Below are positions 1-10,897 of a stretch of 64,000 bases of DNA, in pieces. The first letter of the stretch is position 1, and each line of letters starts with the position of its first letter. Where the stretch lies: NCBI GenBank assembly GCA_015680685.1, contig MNCI01030115.1, positions 48,550-112,549 of the forward strand. Reading direction: 5' to 3'. Made by a program: the position numbers and the translations under genes. The notes below the pieces were generated by a model. The model saw nothing but the letters and a program-made list of their open reading frames with translations, ran no database searches and had not been told where the DNA came from. The DNA is from Gnetum montanum. Lineage: Eukaryota; Streptophyta; Gnetopsida; Gnetales; Gnetaceae.

Positions 1-89
1 CAATTTTAGGATTATGGGCTTGTGTTTAGGGATACAGTTGAGCATGTAGTCCTCCAATGAATTTTGAATTTAATTATCCCTCATCTTGA

Positions 90-990
90 TAACATACATA
101 CTAAGAAAGATCATAGAATTCCTTGTAGTAATCATCTATGGATCATCTTCCCAACCTTAAAGAGTCAAATCTCATTTCTCACTCTTTGAGAAAAGAATCA
201 AGAACAAATTTTTATTTAAAATCTTGACAAAAATTAAGCTAATTTGTAATCAAACCTTGAGATCTCAGTCCATTCCACCATGTTTCCACAAGTCCTCTTA
301 GATACAAGGAGATTACTTCTAAACATTCATGGCTTAACAAATGCAACATATCAAAGTAATTTTTCACTATATCAAGTCAATCCTTTTTCTTAGCACTGGA
401 TCTAGGGGCTCCATCATAATGATCTAATTTTACTTTCTTAGCATGAACTTGTGTCAACAGTTCTCTAGGTGGATTAAGCAAGTTCCCATATCCTTCTCCT
501 TCAGTTTTAATTCTATGGCCTACAAGAGGGATTTTGGTATCTTGTCCACTAGTAGGTGGGTTTGTGTTTAGTGTGGATCCTTAGGCAAAAGTTGATCTTA
601 ATCTTGATGTTGTTCCCTAAGTAGACCATGGGTAGCATTTGAAGGCTGAATGAGATGGTTAGTTAATTGCTTAATGGAGTTTGCAAATGAATCCATCTTT
701 TCTTACATGTCTAACCATTTATCCTCTGAACTCTAGGAAAATTTCCTAATTTCCTTAGACATATTTTGCATCTCTATCCCAAACTATTGGTTTGAGTGTC
801 AAAGTTCTTCTTAAACACCCATGATCTCATTAATTTAATCTTCAAGGGCATTCATCCAATCATTAACTCAGGCTTTCGTTTCTCTCCAATTTAATCTTTA
901 GGTTCTAGATGTTGGTAAGTTGAAGAAATTAGGTATCTTGGTAATCCTTAGCTTCTATGACCCTTTTTATGGGATTCAAAATTGTTAGTT
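90..990 (-). pseudogene. Ty3-like gag remnant
   Basis: Read on the minus strand, this stretch gives a retrotransposon capsid-like sequence with many stops. The C-terminal part holds a W-rich block (LVETWWNGL, about 265-300) after a segment with VKLDHYDGA (about 400-450). This is the usual order in Retrotrans_gag domains, where a substrate-like segment is followed by a tryptophan-rich core. The N-terminal part (about 600-900) is charged and looks like a broken coiled coil. No protease or polymerase follows inside the window on this strand, because the element runs off the left edge. The capsid identity is inferred from motif spacing only; the lineage cannot be set. Confidence 0.55.
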
Positions 991-1468
991 AGTTGTAGAA
1001 GAAATTGAAACTATCATGGATTTCTTATCAAGTACTGAATCCTAAAAAAATGAATTAAATGCTAATTTTCTATAATCCAAAATCTAAATCTGATAGTTCC
1101 ATTGAGTTTAGAAGATTCAAATCTGTTAGAATTGATTTTTTTTGTTGAAAATAGACTTTGAATTCAAGAGTTATAGTCGTTTTAAGTTTACAAAACCTAC
1201 ATGTTTTTCAAGGTTTCTTGAGAGGTCACCCATATTAGTTCTACTCTAGAATGAGCATGCTTAATGATAAAATTTTTATTTCCCTTGTTATTGAGGTGCC
1301 AATTTGAATTTTTGAAAATAATTATGCACATTTTTAATTTAAATTAATAATTATCGACAAAATTATTTTTTGGAAATTTTTTAGTTAGTTGACAAGACTT
1401 TTGAAATTTCTGTCAATTGTCAAGAAATTTGATTTTTCCATTTATTGATGGAAGATGACCTATTCTAG

Positions 1469-1676
1469 GGTCTGCATGGCCCTCTTTTGAACTAGCGCAA
1501 CTTGTTATGCAGTTCTCGTAACCCTTCCTTGGGTCAGCACAGCTAGTCTCAAAGTCCATGCAGCCTTGGCATGATCCATGTTAGGGCTAGCATAGCCCTT
1601 GACTGGGCCTATGTAGCTTGTTTTAGGGCCTATGTGGCCCTTGACTGGGCCTACACAACCCTTGTCAAGGCTAGTG
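1469..1676. repeat. 21-bp degenerate minisatellite
   Basis: Roughly ten diverged copies of a 21-bp unit related to GGCCTATGTGGCCCTTGACTG. Consecutive units line up at 21-22 bp steps, most clearly from 1589 to 1665. Because 21 is a multiple of three, one plus-strand frame stays open for about 65 codons, which is a by-product of the repeat and not evidence for a gene. Confidence 0.7.
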
Positions 1677-1722
1677 TGTGGAGAGGAAATTTTTGGTGGT
1701 GCACAAAGGGGAAATTTTCCAT

Positions 1723-1869
1723 GGTGCTAGAGGTAGTTATCAATGGCACTAGAGGTAGTTGTCAGTGATGTTGGAGGTGGTTATTGGTGATGCTAGAGGC
1801 AGTTATCAACAATGTTAGAGGTGGTTATTGAAAATGCTGAAGGTGGTTGTTGGTGATGCTAGAGGTGTA
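1723..1869. repeat. 22-bp minisatellite
   Basis: Six full copies and part of a seventh of a 22-bp unit such as GGTGCTAGAGGTAGTTATCA, in exact 22-bp register (1723, 1745, 1767, 1789, 1811, 1833, 1855). Copies differ mostly by A/G and C/T changes. It lies directly after the 21-bp array. Confidence 0.85.
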
Positions 1870-3440
1870 GGCATGGCACAATAGTAGATGATGGAAGGTA
1901 TAGATATTGTAGGATGTGGACATTGGTGTAGTAGTAGGTTGTAGAGGGTGTAGACATTAACAAGGCAGCAAGTGGTAGAGGGCATAGATGGAAGAGGGTG
2001 GACGACAAAAGGATGGGGTCAATGCATGGCATCTGGCTACCCTTGGGGCTAGCCTAAGGGCTAATCTTTTTACAGCCATAGCTTGGCTAAAGGCCTAGTC
2101 ATAGCTGGTAGTGGCATGTTAGCAACTAGCTACAAGCTTGGTTGTAGTTGCTATTTTGATGGGTTTCAGTTAAAATTCTTTTTATTATATTATTTTTTTT
2201 AAAAAAAATTTGGGGCTCAAGTTTGAACCTAAGACCTCTTGTCCCTTCATTTTGTTTGAATTTAAAATTAAAAAATGTTTAAATTAATTTTTTTTATTTT
2301 TAAAACTACATGTAACTTGAGAATTACCAAATCTTTCAAGCCATAAGTTAGATTTTGATGAAATTGGTAGTGTTGGAATTGACTCAGAGAGTACTTCAAA
2401 TTAAACTATAGATAATTCTATGTTGGTAAACCTAGAAATCATAAAATCTAAAAAAACTATACATTAGCTTTTAAAAACAAAAAGTAAATGTTAGCTCCTT
2501 TTTCAAAAAAGTATATGTTAGCTTTTATTAAATCTTTGGTTATCTTAAGTTATAACTTTCTCTTTTCTTTTACTAAGATTTTTACGATTGTATTATAAAT
2601 ATGACAAGAAGGATGAGTTCACAAGATACTACTAACATGAGACTTTGGTTTGCAAAAAGTCTCCATACTTGATCCTGGTATTACATTCTAGATTTGTTGA
2701 TATTTATTGATGAGCCTTAAAGAAGCATTTCTACAAAGGAAAAGTGAGCCATGAATGGATGCTCAAGTAATTGATGCATTGCAAAAGTTGAAAATTGCTA
2801 TGATTTTTACTAGATGATTTTCTAGAAAGAAATTCTTTACTATAAGCATTAAAAAAATTTTATCAAATAGCATGAAGATCTTAAAATATTTAAGCAGAGA
2901 TTAGCACTCTCTCTTCAATAGATGAAATAAGAAGTTGTTGCACATATGTAGGGGGAGCTTGCACCTCATTAACGATTATCATCTTTTGAAGCATCAATAT
3001 AGGGAAAGTCTATAGAGACTCTCTAAGACTTGATACTTAGAGACAAGCTTGGCACCGCTAACGGTTTATTAAGTGAGAAAGGTACTCACACTCTCTTGAA
3101 AATTAATTGATGAGATACTTTGATATATACATGGCTATTGTTTTATGAACATCTTAATTAGAGTTTCTTTGTTTAACTTTTTGATTTATTTAACATGACA
3201 AGCTATGTTATTTTAATATTTCTATTGAAATTTAATCTATTTCTTAAAAGTTGGTTGTATATTTATTTTCCTTTGCATGAAATTACTATCTTATCTTCTA
3301 AATATGGGAAATTAAATAATTCTTATGAGCTTTTTCTTAAAGACTGTGTGATTTTTCTTAATGTTTATCTTTAATAGTCTTGTGATTTGTATTTTTTATT
3401 AATATACCTAGCATGATCCTTCTTATGCATAGATATTCTT
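1870..3440. other. Unassigned AT-rich stretch
   Basis: 1870-2160 is G/T-rich and looks like decayed continuation of the minisatellites. 2160-3440 is AT-rich with short poly-A and poly-T runs. I see no coding frame, LTR end or RNA gene that I can support. Confidence 0.4.
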
Positions 3441-4052
3441 AGACCTGAAGTGTTTGAATGTTGTTTGCTCTTACAATCATGACATTGCTTTGGCTTATCA
3501 TTTAAATGTTTCAAAGAGAGAGAAATTTTTACAAGGATCTCTTAAATTTTTGCATAATGATGACAACCAATGGAGACTATTTGTTGTGATTTGGTGTTAT
3601 AATGATTGTCTTTCAAGGCCAAGTCACTTTTTGATGATGTCCAAAAATGAGGAGAATTTTGAGAATATTGTGATGTGATTTATGGACATATGACATTTTT
3701 TGTATGGGATTTATAACTATATGGTTACATAATAATGATTTCTATATAGTAGATGGTATACATAGAAGAGAGACAACTTGTGCATATATATCAATGAAAG
3801 GATAATTGATCTTCAATGCTCAACCTTGATCCTAAATGGCTATATCATAAAGTCACAAGGCTTTAATTATATCTCTTTTTGTTTAACGGTTATATGTTGT
3901 ACTTTATTAGTTTCACCTTAGCCTTTTAAAACCTTTACCAAAGGATGCATACTCTTTAATAGGTACCCATCTTTGTATCATCCTTAGCTTAAAATTTTGG
4001 GAAATACTAACCCATTTTCTTAAGTTTTGGACATCACCAAAAAGGAGAAGAT
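3440..4052 (+). mobile_element. 3' internal end of an L-family element
   Basis: The last ~100 bases match (as written on the plus strand) the segment that precedes the 3' LTR of the complete L element on the other strand. Both contain TTTTGGACATCAC followed by the purine tract AAAAAGGAGAAGAT (4039-4052), which abuts TGTTGACC, the LTR start. The tract is the plus-strand priming polypurine tract. Upstream, a 74-codon open stretch at 3454-3678 has no recognisable product. Confidence 0.65.
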
Positions 4053-5045
4053 TGTTGACCTTTTGGAATGTTAAAAACTTAAAGAAAATGAAGAATTTAG
4101 TATGTGTGTGTGTGATGATAGTTTGGCAAGACCATGAACAAAGACTTCACATGAAGATCTAAGACTTCAAGAATGAGATCCATGATGAGATGGCAAGATA
4201 AAGACTAAGTGGACAAGATGATAACATGGATGTTAATGGAGTATATGAGTCAAATGAAGATGTTTCAAAGACTACCAACAAGCCTAAGGATCAAAGAAAT
4301 ACTTCATATCTCAAAGTTCATCTAGAGAGTATATGTATGACAAAAATAGTAGACGTCTATCTTTGAGGATAGACATCTATCAGTAGATGTCTATAGGCAA
4401 ACATCTAGACTTCTAGGTAGATGTATCTTCTGCATTGTGGGTATTCTTAGTGAGGTATTTAAACTTCAAAGTAGATGTCTATACTAGTTTTTTGATAGCC
4501 ATTGCACAAATTTCAAGGATTTGTTTGAAACTTCAAGGCTATAAGACAAAGTGAAAATCTTAGAAATTGAAAAGCGCTATTCATTAAAAGAATCATCATT
4601 GGCTATTCTAAGATAATTTATTTTTTCTCTTCATTATATCATCATTTGCTTGTATTAATTGTATTAAGATTCAAGTGCAAGGATTCATAGATCAAGTTAT
4701 AGTCTTTCCTTGTTCAATTTTCTTTCTTTCTTGTAGCCCTATAGGATTGATGTGCTTCTTCCGAGAAGACATCTTTGTTGAGCTTGTTGGGACCCTCTGG
4801 GGTTGAGTGGTTTTGCAACAACAAAATACTCTGGTATGAAGCTCACTTTTGTAAAGGTTGCTGAACCACATTTTGAGCTTGTTAGGACCTTATGGGGTTG
4901 AGTGACTTAGTAGCAATGAAACACTCTAAAGAAAAGCTCAAAGCTTGTACAACATGTGATGCCCTTCAAACGACATTTTGAAGAAACAAAGTTTAGAGGT
5001 GTGTATGGATTCTAACCTCCAAGTGTGGACTTTTAAGTATGTACA
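4053..5045 (+). mobile_element. LTR, L family (copy L1, 3'-truncated)
   Basis: Starts TGTTGACCTTTTGG right after a polypurine tract and runs collinear with the reverse complement of the LTR at 7113-8139: the TAGATGTCT-rich block at 4345-4480, the repeated GAGTGG...CAACA block at 4795-4935, and the CCTTCAAACGACATTTT stretch near 4970. Similarity stops near 5045, about 110 bp short of the expected end (TCCTCA), so this 3' LTR is truncated or interrupted. LTR transcription signals would be inside, but none is certain. Confidence 0.75.
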
Positions 5046-6384
5046 TATTTAGATGGGCCATTAGCACATGGGGTTCTACATTGAGCATGTGGTATACTTT
5101 GTTCATTATGTGTATGATATACCTTTTGTAATTATTTTGGTAATTAATTTACTTACTATAACTTTAATTTTAAATAGTAGTATCATTATTAGTTATGTTT
5201 GGATTTGTACCATTAACCTTTGATTAGCACTTGAATATCACATAGTTATTAGGTAGTACCTAATGTACCTAATGTCCTCTAATAGGCCAACATTGGATTT
5301 ATACCATTTTAGGAATAATATTTATTTTAAATTTTATAATTTAAGGTTAATTGTATTTTATTTTTAGTTTTAGTTTTTTGTTAGTAATTATCTAATTAGT
5401 TTGACCCTAGGATGCCCTTATGAGTATAAATACCTAGCAACCCTTCCATTAAAAATCATTTATTTTCTTTGTTGATATCTAGAAGAGTGGTCTAGAGAGG
5501 GAGACACTACTAAATAGGAGAGCAACTTCACAAAAAAAAAGCAACAATTCAAATCCATGTAGGTGTTTTTCATTTTAGGTTCCATTTGAGATTTTGCTTA
5601 GATTTGATCTTTGATCCTTACCTTCACTTAGGATTTAGATTCAATTTTAAAAGTTTTTACCTATGCAAGGATTTGGAGAAAATTCTTAGGAGATCTCAAC
5701 CACACAAAGGTTTTGGTTAACAATAAGAAAATATTTGCATCCATAGCCACTACAAGAAAGTATTCTAAACTCAAGAATTAAGAGCATAGTAGAGTAGGCA
5801 TAGCATTATAATGCAAGAAATGTTAAGCACACGTATTAAATTGCATGCAATCATGACTTGAGTATAAAATTTACTCCATGTTTATGTAACACACATTCAC
5901 TTTTTACTTTTTATCAATAAATTCTTTTTTGTAGTTAAGCCATAGTCTCTTAACTAAGTCATTTTATATTTTATATTTTTTACCACTTTTTAAAAAATCA
6001 TTTGTGTTATAAAATAATTATTATCTATGCTCATTACATATTTTGTAATATTAGAAGATGTTTTATGTTCTTTAATTAGGATTATTGCTCCTATAAACTA
6101 TTTAGTGAGAATGCAAATTTTAAAGTGCTCTTAAGATCATGTCTACTCTTATTTTAAGCATGAAAGGTATTACTCAAAAATATAGGTGTAGAGAAAGGTG
6201 TGCAAAGAAATATAACAAATCTTTTTAAGTTCCTAAATTGGAATCACTTTATATAAATTACTTAATTACTATAGAGCTTTGTATTGTTAATAGTACTTTA
6301 GTAAATTATGATTAAAATGCATCAAACTATTCTTGAAGTAGAAATTATGATTAAATAAATCAAAATAGTAACTTTTAATTTAGT
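5046..6384. other. Unassigned AT-rich stretch with a TATA-like site
   Basis: No coding frame is visible. TATAAATA at 5425-5432, followed by an A-rich leader-like stretch and TTTAGGTTCC-type text, resembles an LTR promoter region. No matching second copy was found in the window, so it stays unassigned. Confidence 0.35.
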
Positions 6385-6743
6385 AGATGGTAAAGATCCA
6401 AGATTTGATGGAGTTACTATTGAATTTTTAAAGAAGCATTGGGACATTGTTGGAGATTATCTCTTTAATGTTTTCCAATAAACTATTAAAAAAGTTTTTC
6501 TTGGTAAAAATATTAATAAAGGTGTAATTTATATTCTTTATAAGAATGGATATTTTCAACATATTTATAATTGAACACCTATTATTCTTCTTAACAATAC
6601 TTATAACATTTTAGCAAAATGCATGGCTTGTCAAATTTAGAAGGTTATAAAGGATATCATTAGACTTCAACATCTAGGTTTTGGTAAAGATAAACATATC
6701 TTAAATATTGTTATTACAGCTTGGAAGGAAATGCAGTGAGATT
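6385..6743 (+). pseudogene. LINE reverse transcriptase, first part
   Basis: One plus frame reads as an L1-type LINE reverse transcriptase: KDPRFDGVTIEF matches the GKSPGPDG.P.EF motif, then about 50 residues later a TPIILLNNTYNILAK block matches the RPISLCN..YKI.AK motif, then QHLGFGKDKHILNI matches Q.GF..GR.I.DNI. Three in-frame stops are present. The frame ends where an L-family LTR begins (6744). It resumes in order at 20096, so this is the upstream exon-like half of one LINE. The 5' part (endonuclease) is not visible. Confidence 0.75.
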
Positions 6744-6906
6744 TGAAGATTAAGAACTTAGAAGGATGATTGAATAATTTCCATTAATTAAGATCAAAAC
6801 TACACACAAATGTACATGGTTTTTCAACTTGGATATGCCCACACTTAGAGTGTAGAATCCTTGTACACCTCTAGACTTTGTTTCTTCAAAAATGTATCTT
6901 CAAGGA
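6744..6906 (-). mobile_element. LTR, L family (copy L3), left part
   Basis: Matches the first 160 bases (plus-strand order) of the other minus-strand L LTRs: GAAGATTAAGAACTTAGAAGG, then the CCCACACTTAGAG block, then CTAGACTTTGTTTCTTC. It is cut at 6906 by element B and continues at 19183-20095. Together the two parts make one ~1.08-kb LTR with no internal region, hence a solo LTR. Flanking pentamers AGATT (6739-6743) and AGCTT (20096-20100) differ at one base and fit a target duplication in the LINE. Confidence 0.75.
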
Positions 6907-7112
6907 TGCAACATTTCCATTTCCAAATGGTGCTTCTATATAATAACGATGGAGCCTCTTCATAACAAGTTTTATCATTATCATAATAAGACTTGAAGGG
7001 AGAGTTGTAATTAAAGACTCAAAAGATCATGTTGTAATATTAGACGTGTCTTATGAGGTGACCTTTGGGGGTTTGACCTAAGGTATTTATACCTAGGCAT
7101 AGAGGTCATATT
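6907..7112 (+). mobile_element. Element B 5' LTR, left part
   Basis: Aligns with the start of the LTR at 18610 (TGTCCACATTCCCAAATGATG) and continues collinear through GACCTTTGGGGGTTTGACC to GAGGTCATATT. There the Copia-like element L is inserted. The uninterrupted copy near 58395 reads GGTCATATTAGCATGG, which fixes the insertion point. Confidence 0.8.
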
Positions 7113-8139
7113 TGAGGATCTAGAACTTAGAAGGAAGGGATGAATAAGTTCCCCAAAACAAAATAAAATAGCCACAAATACCACACCCAAATTTTACATA
7201 GTTCCCCAACATGGGTACGTCCACACTGAAAGGATAGAATTCCTGCACATCTCTGAACTTTGTTTCTCAAAAAGTGGTTTGAAGGGCACCACAACCTACA
7301 AGCTCTAAGCTCTACTCTAGAGTGTTTTATCACTATGAAAGCACTTTCCCCACAAGGTTCCAACAAGCTTAGAATGTGATTTCAAGGATCCCACAACCTT
7401 TACAAATTGTGCTCCACTCTGAAGTGCTTTGATGTTGCACAAACACTCAATCTTGTAGGATCCCAAGAAGCTCAATCATGATGCCTTCTTACAAGAATCA
7501 CATTAACCCTAGCAGGGCAACAAGAGAGAAATAAAAACACAAGGAAAAAATGTAACTTAGATTATATTTTCTTGTACTTTGAAGCATAATTATAATCAAT
7601 CAAGAAAATGATTTTACAAATGAGGTACACAAGTACAATATACAATGATTTCTTTGATAGTGATAATTTATGCAGAAAACTTGTCCAATGTTCAAGAAAA
7701 TGAAGTCTTATAATAGCCTTGGAGTTTCTAAATTCACCTTGAAATTTCTACAATGACTATCTAACGATTAATGTAGATGTCTCCTTTGATATTAGGATGT
7801 CTCTTTAAAAATGGCTTTAATTTTGAGGAGACGTCTCTTTTGAATTTAGGATGTCTTTATGGAGACATCTTCTCTTGAAAGGAGACATCTCTTATTTTTG
7901 GGAGACATCTTCTCTAAGTCAACTCCACTTTGGCCAAAACATCTTCTGCTTCTAGGATACATCTTCTCTACTTTTGAACTTTGATTTTTGAAGCTTCCTT
8001 TTGCTAGCTTGTATCCTTCTTTACTCGTCCATGCTTCCTTGAGTATAGCTCTCATTTATGCCTTGAAAAAATCCTCACACTCCAAAAAATTCTATGTTCT
8101 TCATTTTCCTTAAGTTTTTGACATACCAAAAGGTCAACA
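7113..8139 (-). mobile_element. 3' LTR of element L
   Basis: 1,027 bp, TGAGGATC...GGTCAACA in plus-strand order, so TGTTGACC...GATCCTCA on its own strand. It is collinear with 12491-13425. The 5' copy lacks about 70-90 bp near its U3 start (the stretch with TTTATGCCTTGAAAAAATCC near 8055-8120 has no counterpart). Confidence 0.85.
7765..7960 (-). promoter_or_regulatory. Cluster of TGTCTC/GAGACA motifs in the L LTR
   Basis: Within the U3-side half of the LTR, the hexamer TGTCTC or its complement GAGACA occurs at least five times in about 170 bases, together with an AGACGTCT palindrome near 7840. TGTCTC is the classic auxin-response-factor binding hexamer. The motif is embedded in a loose repeat, GGAGACATCTCTT. 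The 5' LTR keeps two copies (near 13185 and 13203). Function is inferred only from motif density. Confidence 0.4.
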
Positions 8140-8154
8140 ATCTCCTCCTTTTTA
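8140..8154 (-). promoter_or_regulatory. Polypurine tract of element L
   Basis: On the minus strand TAAAAAGGAGGAGAT sits directly before TGTTGACC, the 3' LTR start. Copy L1 has the same arrangement at 4039-4052 on the plus strand. This is the expected site of plus-strand DNA priming. Confidence 0.75.
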
Positions 8155-8699
8155 GTGATGTCCAAAACTTTAAAAAATGGGTGAGTTGATAAACTTATAA
8201 ACAATATAATAACCAAAAATATTAAGATGTATAAATTCCAATGGTAGCTAGGGACTAGGATAAAGGCTCTAAAGCTCAAGGCACATGATAAAGATCTTAT
8301 AAAAGTGAATATGAAACTAAGCTAATGAAATAATGTTATGCAAAGGAAAAAACTATCTTCACAAAAAAAAGTTGCACCATAAATAGATAATCAAGATAAG
8401 CATCATTTGTCTATATGACAAACTGATTGTACAAGCCATCCACAAACTATCCATACAATACAACCACTAATACATCCTCAACATATACAAAAATAACATA
8501 TGTGCAAATCCACAAAAATCACATAGGTGAACATCCCATCAAGATAATATCTTTAACTTTTTGAACATTAGCAAAAATAAGAAAGAGCACTTGACGACTC
8601 TAACCGCTGACCTCAGTTACATCATCAGACTCATCATCTAAAGAAGTTGTAGCTCTAGATGATCAATATTTTTCCTCCTCATTGTCATCACTGCTAGTG
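8155..8699 (-). other. 3' untranslated part of element L
   Basis: AT-rich stretch between the second ORF and the polypurine tract. It holds only short open stretches with no recognisable product. The last 80 bases resemble the corresponding part of copy L1. Confidence 0.5.
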
Positions 8700-10173
8700 C
8701 TAGTGCTAGTCACACACTACTCAATATCATCATTTTGAGATGGGATTTGGACAACAACCCTCCTTGGATGAAGCTTCACTTAAAAATAAGATGAAGTTGG
8801 TGGATTTGGCTAAGTAGAAGCCTCTTGCAAAGATGAAGAAGCTTCCTTCAAGTCCCAAAGATGCTCTACATGGCTTACTACTCAAAGGATTTAAGAACAT
8901 CATCTTGAGATGGAATACAAGGTTCAAGCTACATGGGGTCTTGATGCTCCTCCTAAACATGTGCTAGTGGTGCATCTAGCTTACAATCTAACTCATTTTC
9001 CAAGTCATAGGGTAGGGAGGATCTAGTTACTATAGAGTGTCTCAAAGAAGTAAGAATATCCTCCTCATTGTCAGAAATAAGAGGAGTGATGATCTCCTTG
9101 AACTATTTCCCATTAGGAGGAAAAGGTACTCCAACAACATCCATTCTCTTATACAAGTAAGAGAGATTCTTGTCAATAATCCCAAAAGTACTAGTAAATA
9201 GCTAAAGTAGCTTCTTTAGGGAAGATCTCACCTATTTACTAGTAGATTTGAACTGTCTCAACTAAGGAGAGGCCCTAGATGATGCTATTGCTATCTTCTT
9301 CTGTGATGGAGGTAGCTTGGTGCTAGGTCCTACTTCATATGCATGTGAGAAGCTCCTTTTCTCTGCATACTCTCCAAGGCTCCTCTTACTTTTGAGCAAA
9401 AGAATCTTTGGAATGGGAACATCTCTCTAATAGATCAATAGGCTGATGAAATGAGGGTGCCCAAAGATCCTCTCTTTGGTCAACATGTCATGACAAAGAG
9501 TATGACCCAAGTACAATGGTTGTCCTGTAAGTAGCCAGTAGAGAACAAAAGCTTGGGGTGGCAACAGATAGCTACAACTTCCTCCTTTTATAATAATGTT
9601 ATGTAGAATAATAAGGGAAAACATGGAAGCATTTGGAGACATCTTGTTCCTATAAATTTTTCCTCTATGAACAAACACTAACTTTCCAAACAAGGCATCA
9701 AAAAACTCACCATGTATGATAGGAATTATACCATTTGGAAAGATATCATTCATAAGATGAATGACAACTCAAAAAAAATCAGTGCTAAAAATCCCAAGTA
9801 GTAAATTTACTACTTGGAAAAACACTTCAATCACTAAACCCCCAACCATAGTAGTAAATTCCAAAATAGCAGCATCGGTAATCACAATATTACAATAAAA
9901 TTCTCTGATAAGAAATTTAGGAACCAAGAAATCCATAGTTATAAAAGCAACCCAGTTCAAAATTTAAAAATAACTAATAAAAGCTTGCTGCTTGTTTAGA
10001 GAAAAGAAAAAATAATGTTCAAAAATGATATTGACAATTTGAGTTACCTCAAACAAGTGTTGGGCATTGGTTGATCTAAACTGAGAAGCATAGGTGCTTG
10101 CATTACTAGTGGAGCCTCCCCTAGATGTCTTCTTTGGTAGTTTCCTTGCTATTCCAAATTTCTTGTGGACCAT
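8700..10173 (-). pseudogene. Extra ORF of element L (plant transposon-associated domain type)
   Basis: Read on the element's sense strand from ATG at 10173 the frame begins with a basic, Ser/Thr-rich leader, then FRSTNAQHLFE, then, about 60 residues on, VPKFLIREFYCNI, and later SMFSLIILHNII and AFVLYWLLTGQPLYLGHTLC. That order (F.s..A...ye; lvREFYaN; a hydrophobic helix; a yailtG..i..G block) is what I know from the Pfam family PF20167 of plant transposon-associated proteins. The C-terminal third (8700-9400) is acidic and low complexity. Stops at 9964, 9769 and 9427 break it into short open stretches. It lies downstream of gag where pol would be expected. Domain assignment is by eye. Confidence 0.55.
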
Positions 10174-10897
10174 AGCAACTCAAATTGCTATCATTGGTGG
10201 TGCCCTAGTCATCTCCTTGTAGTCATCTTTGATGAAAAAGGACAAAAAGAAGGTTTAGATTTTTTATAACAATGTCAAACGAGGGTTTTTAACAACAAAG
10301 AAGACATTTCCTTTGGAAGATAGACATCTCATATACATTAAAAAAATGTATATATCTCCTTTTTATTATAGACATATCTACTACACTGAAGGTAATGACA
10401 AAAAGAAGTCTTGATTTAGGAGTAGATGTCTTCATGTAGACGTCTCCTTGTGGGAGAAGACATCGCCTAGAAGACATCTTCAAGAAGATGTCTCCTCTAG
10501 AAGAGGCTTAATAGGATGGGGTTCAAGAATGGATACCAAGGATTATAGTCTTAAAAATATACATGAAATGAATCAAAGACTTAACTTTACTTACCTTTCT
10601 TACCAAGGAGAATGAGGATGCTTAGAATGTTAGAGAATGAGATTCCTTTTTCAAGGTTTCTCTTCTTACATAGTCTTGTTCAATTTCCAAGGCTTGGCTT
10701 CCTCTCACGAATTTATTGGAGAGAGTCTCATCATTTCCCTATTCTTTCCTTTTGACTTTCCATTCTTTCTTAACTTCCTTATCCTTTTCAGTTGTCCATT
10801 TTTTATGGTCCTGCATAGTTTCCTTTCTTGGTGCATTTTGGTAAGACCAAGGAGTCTTATGATACAACTAGATATTCATATGATAAAACTTTAAATT

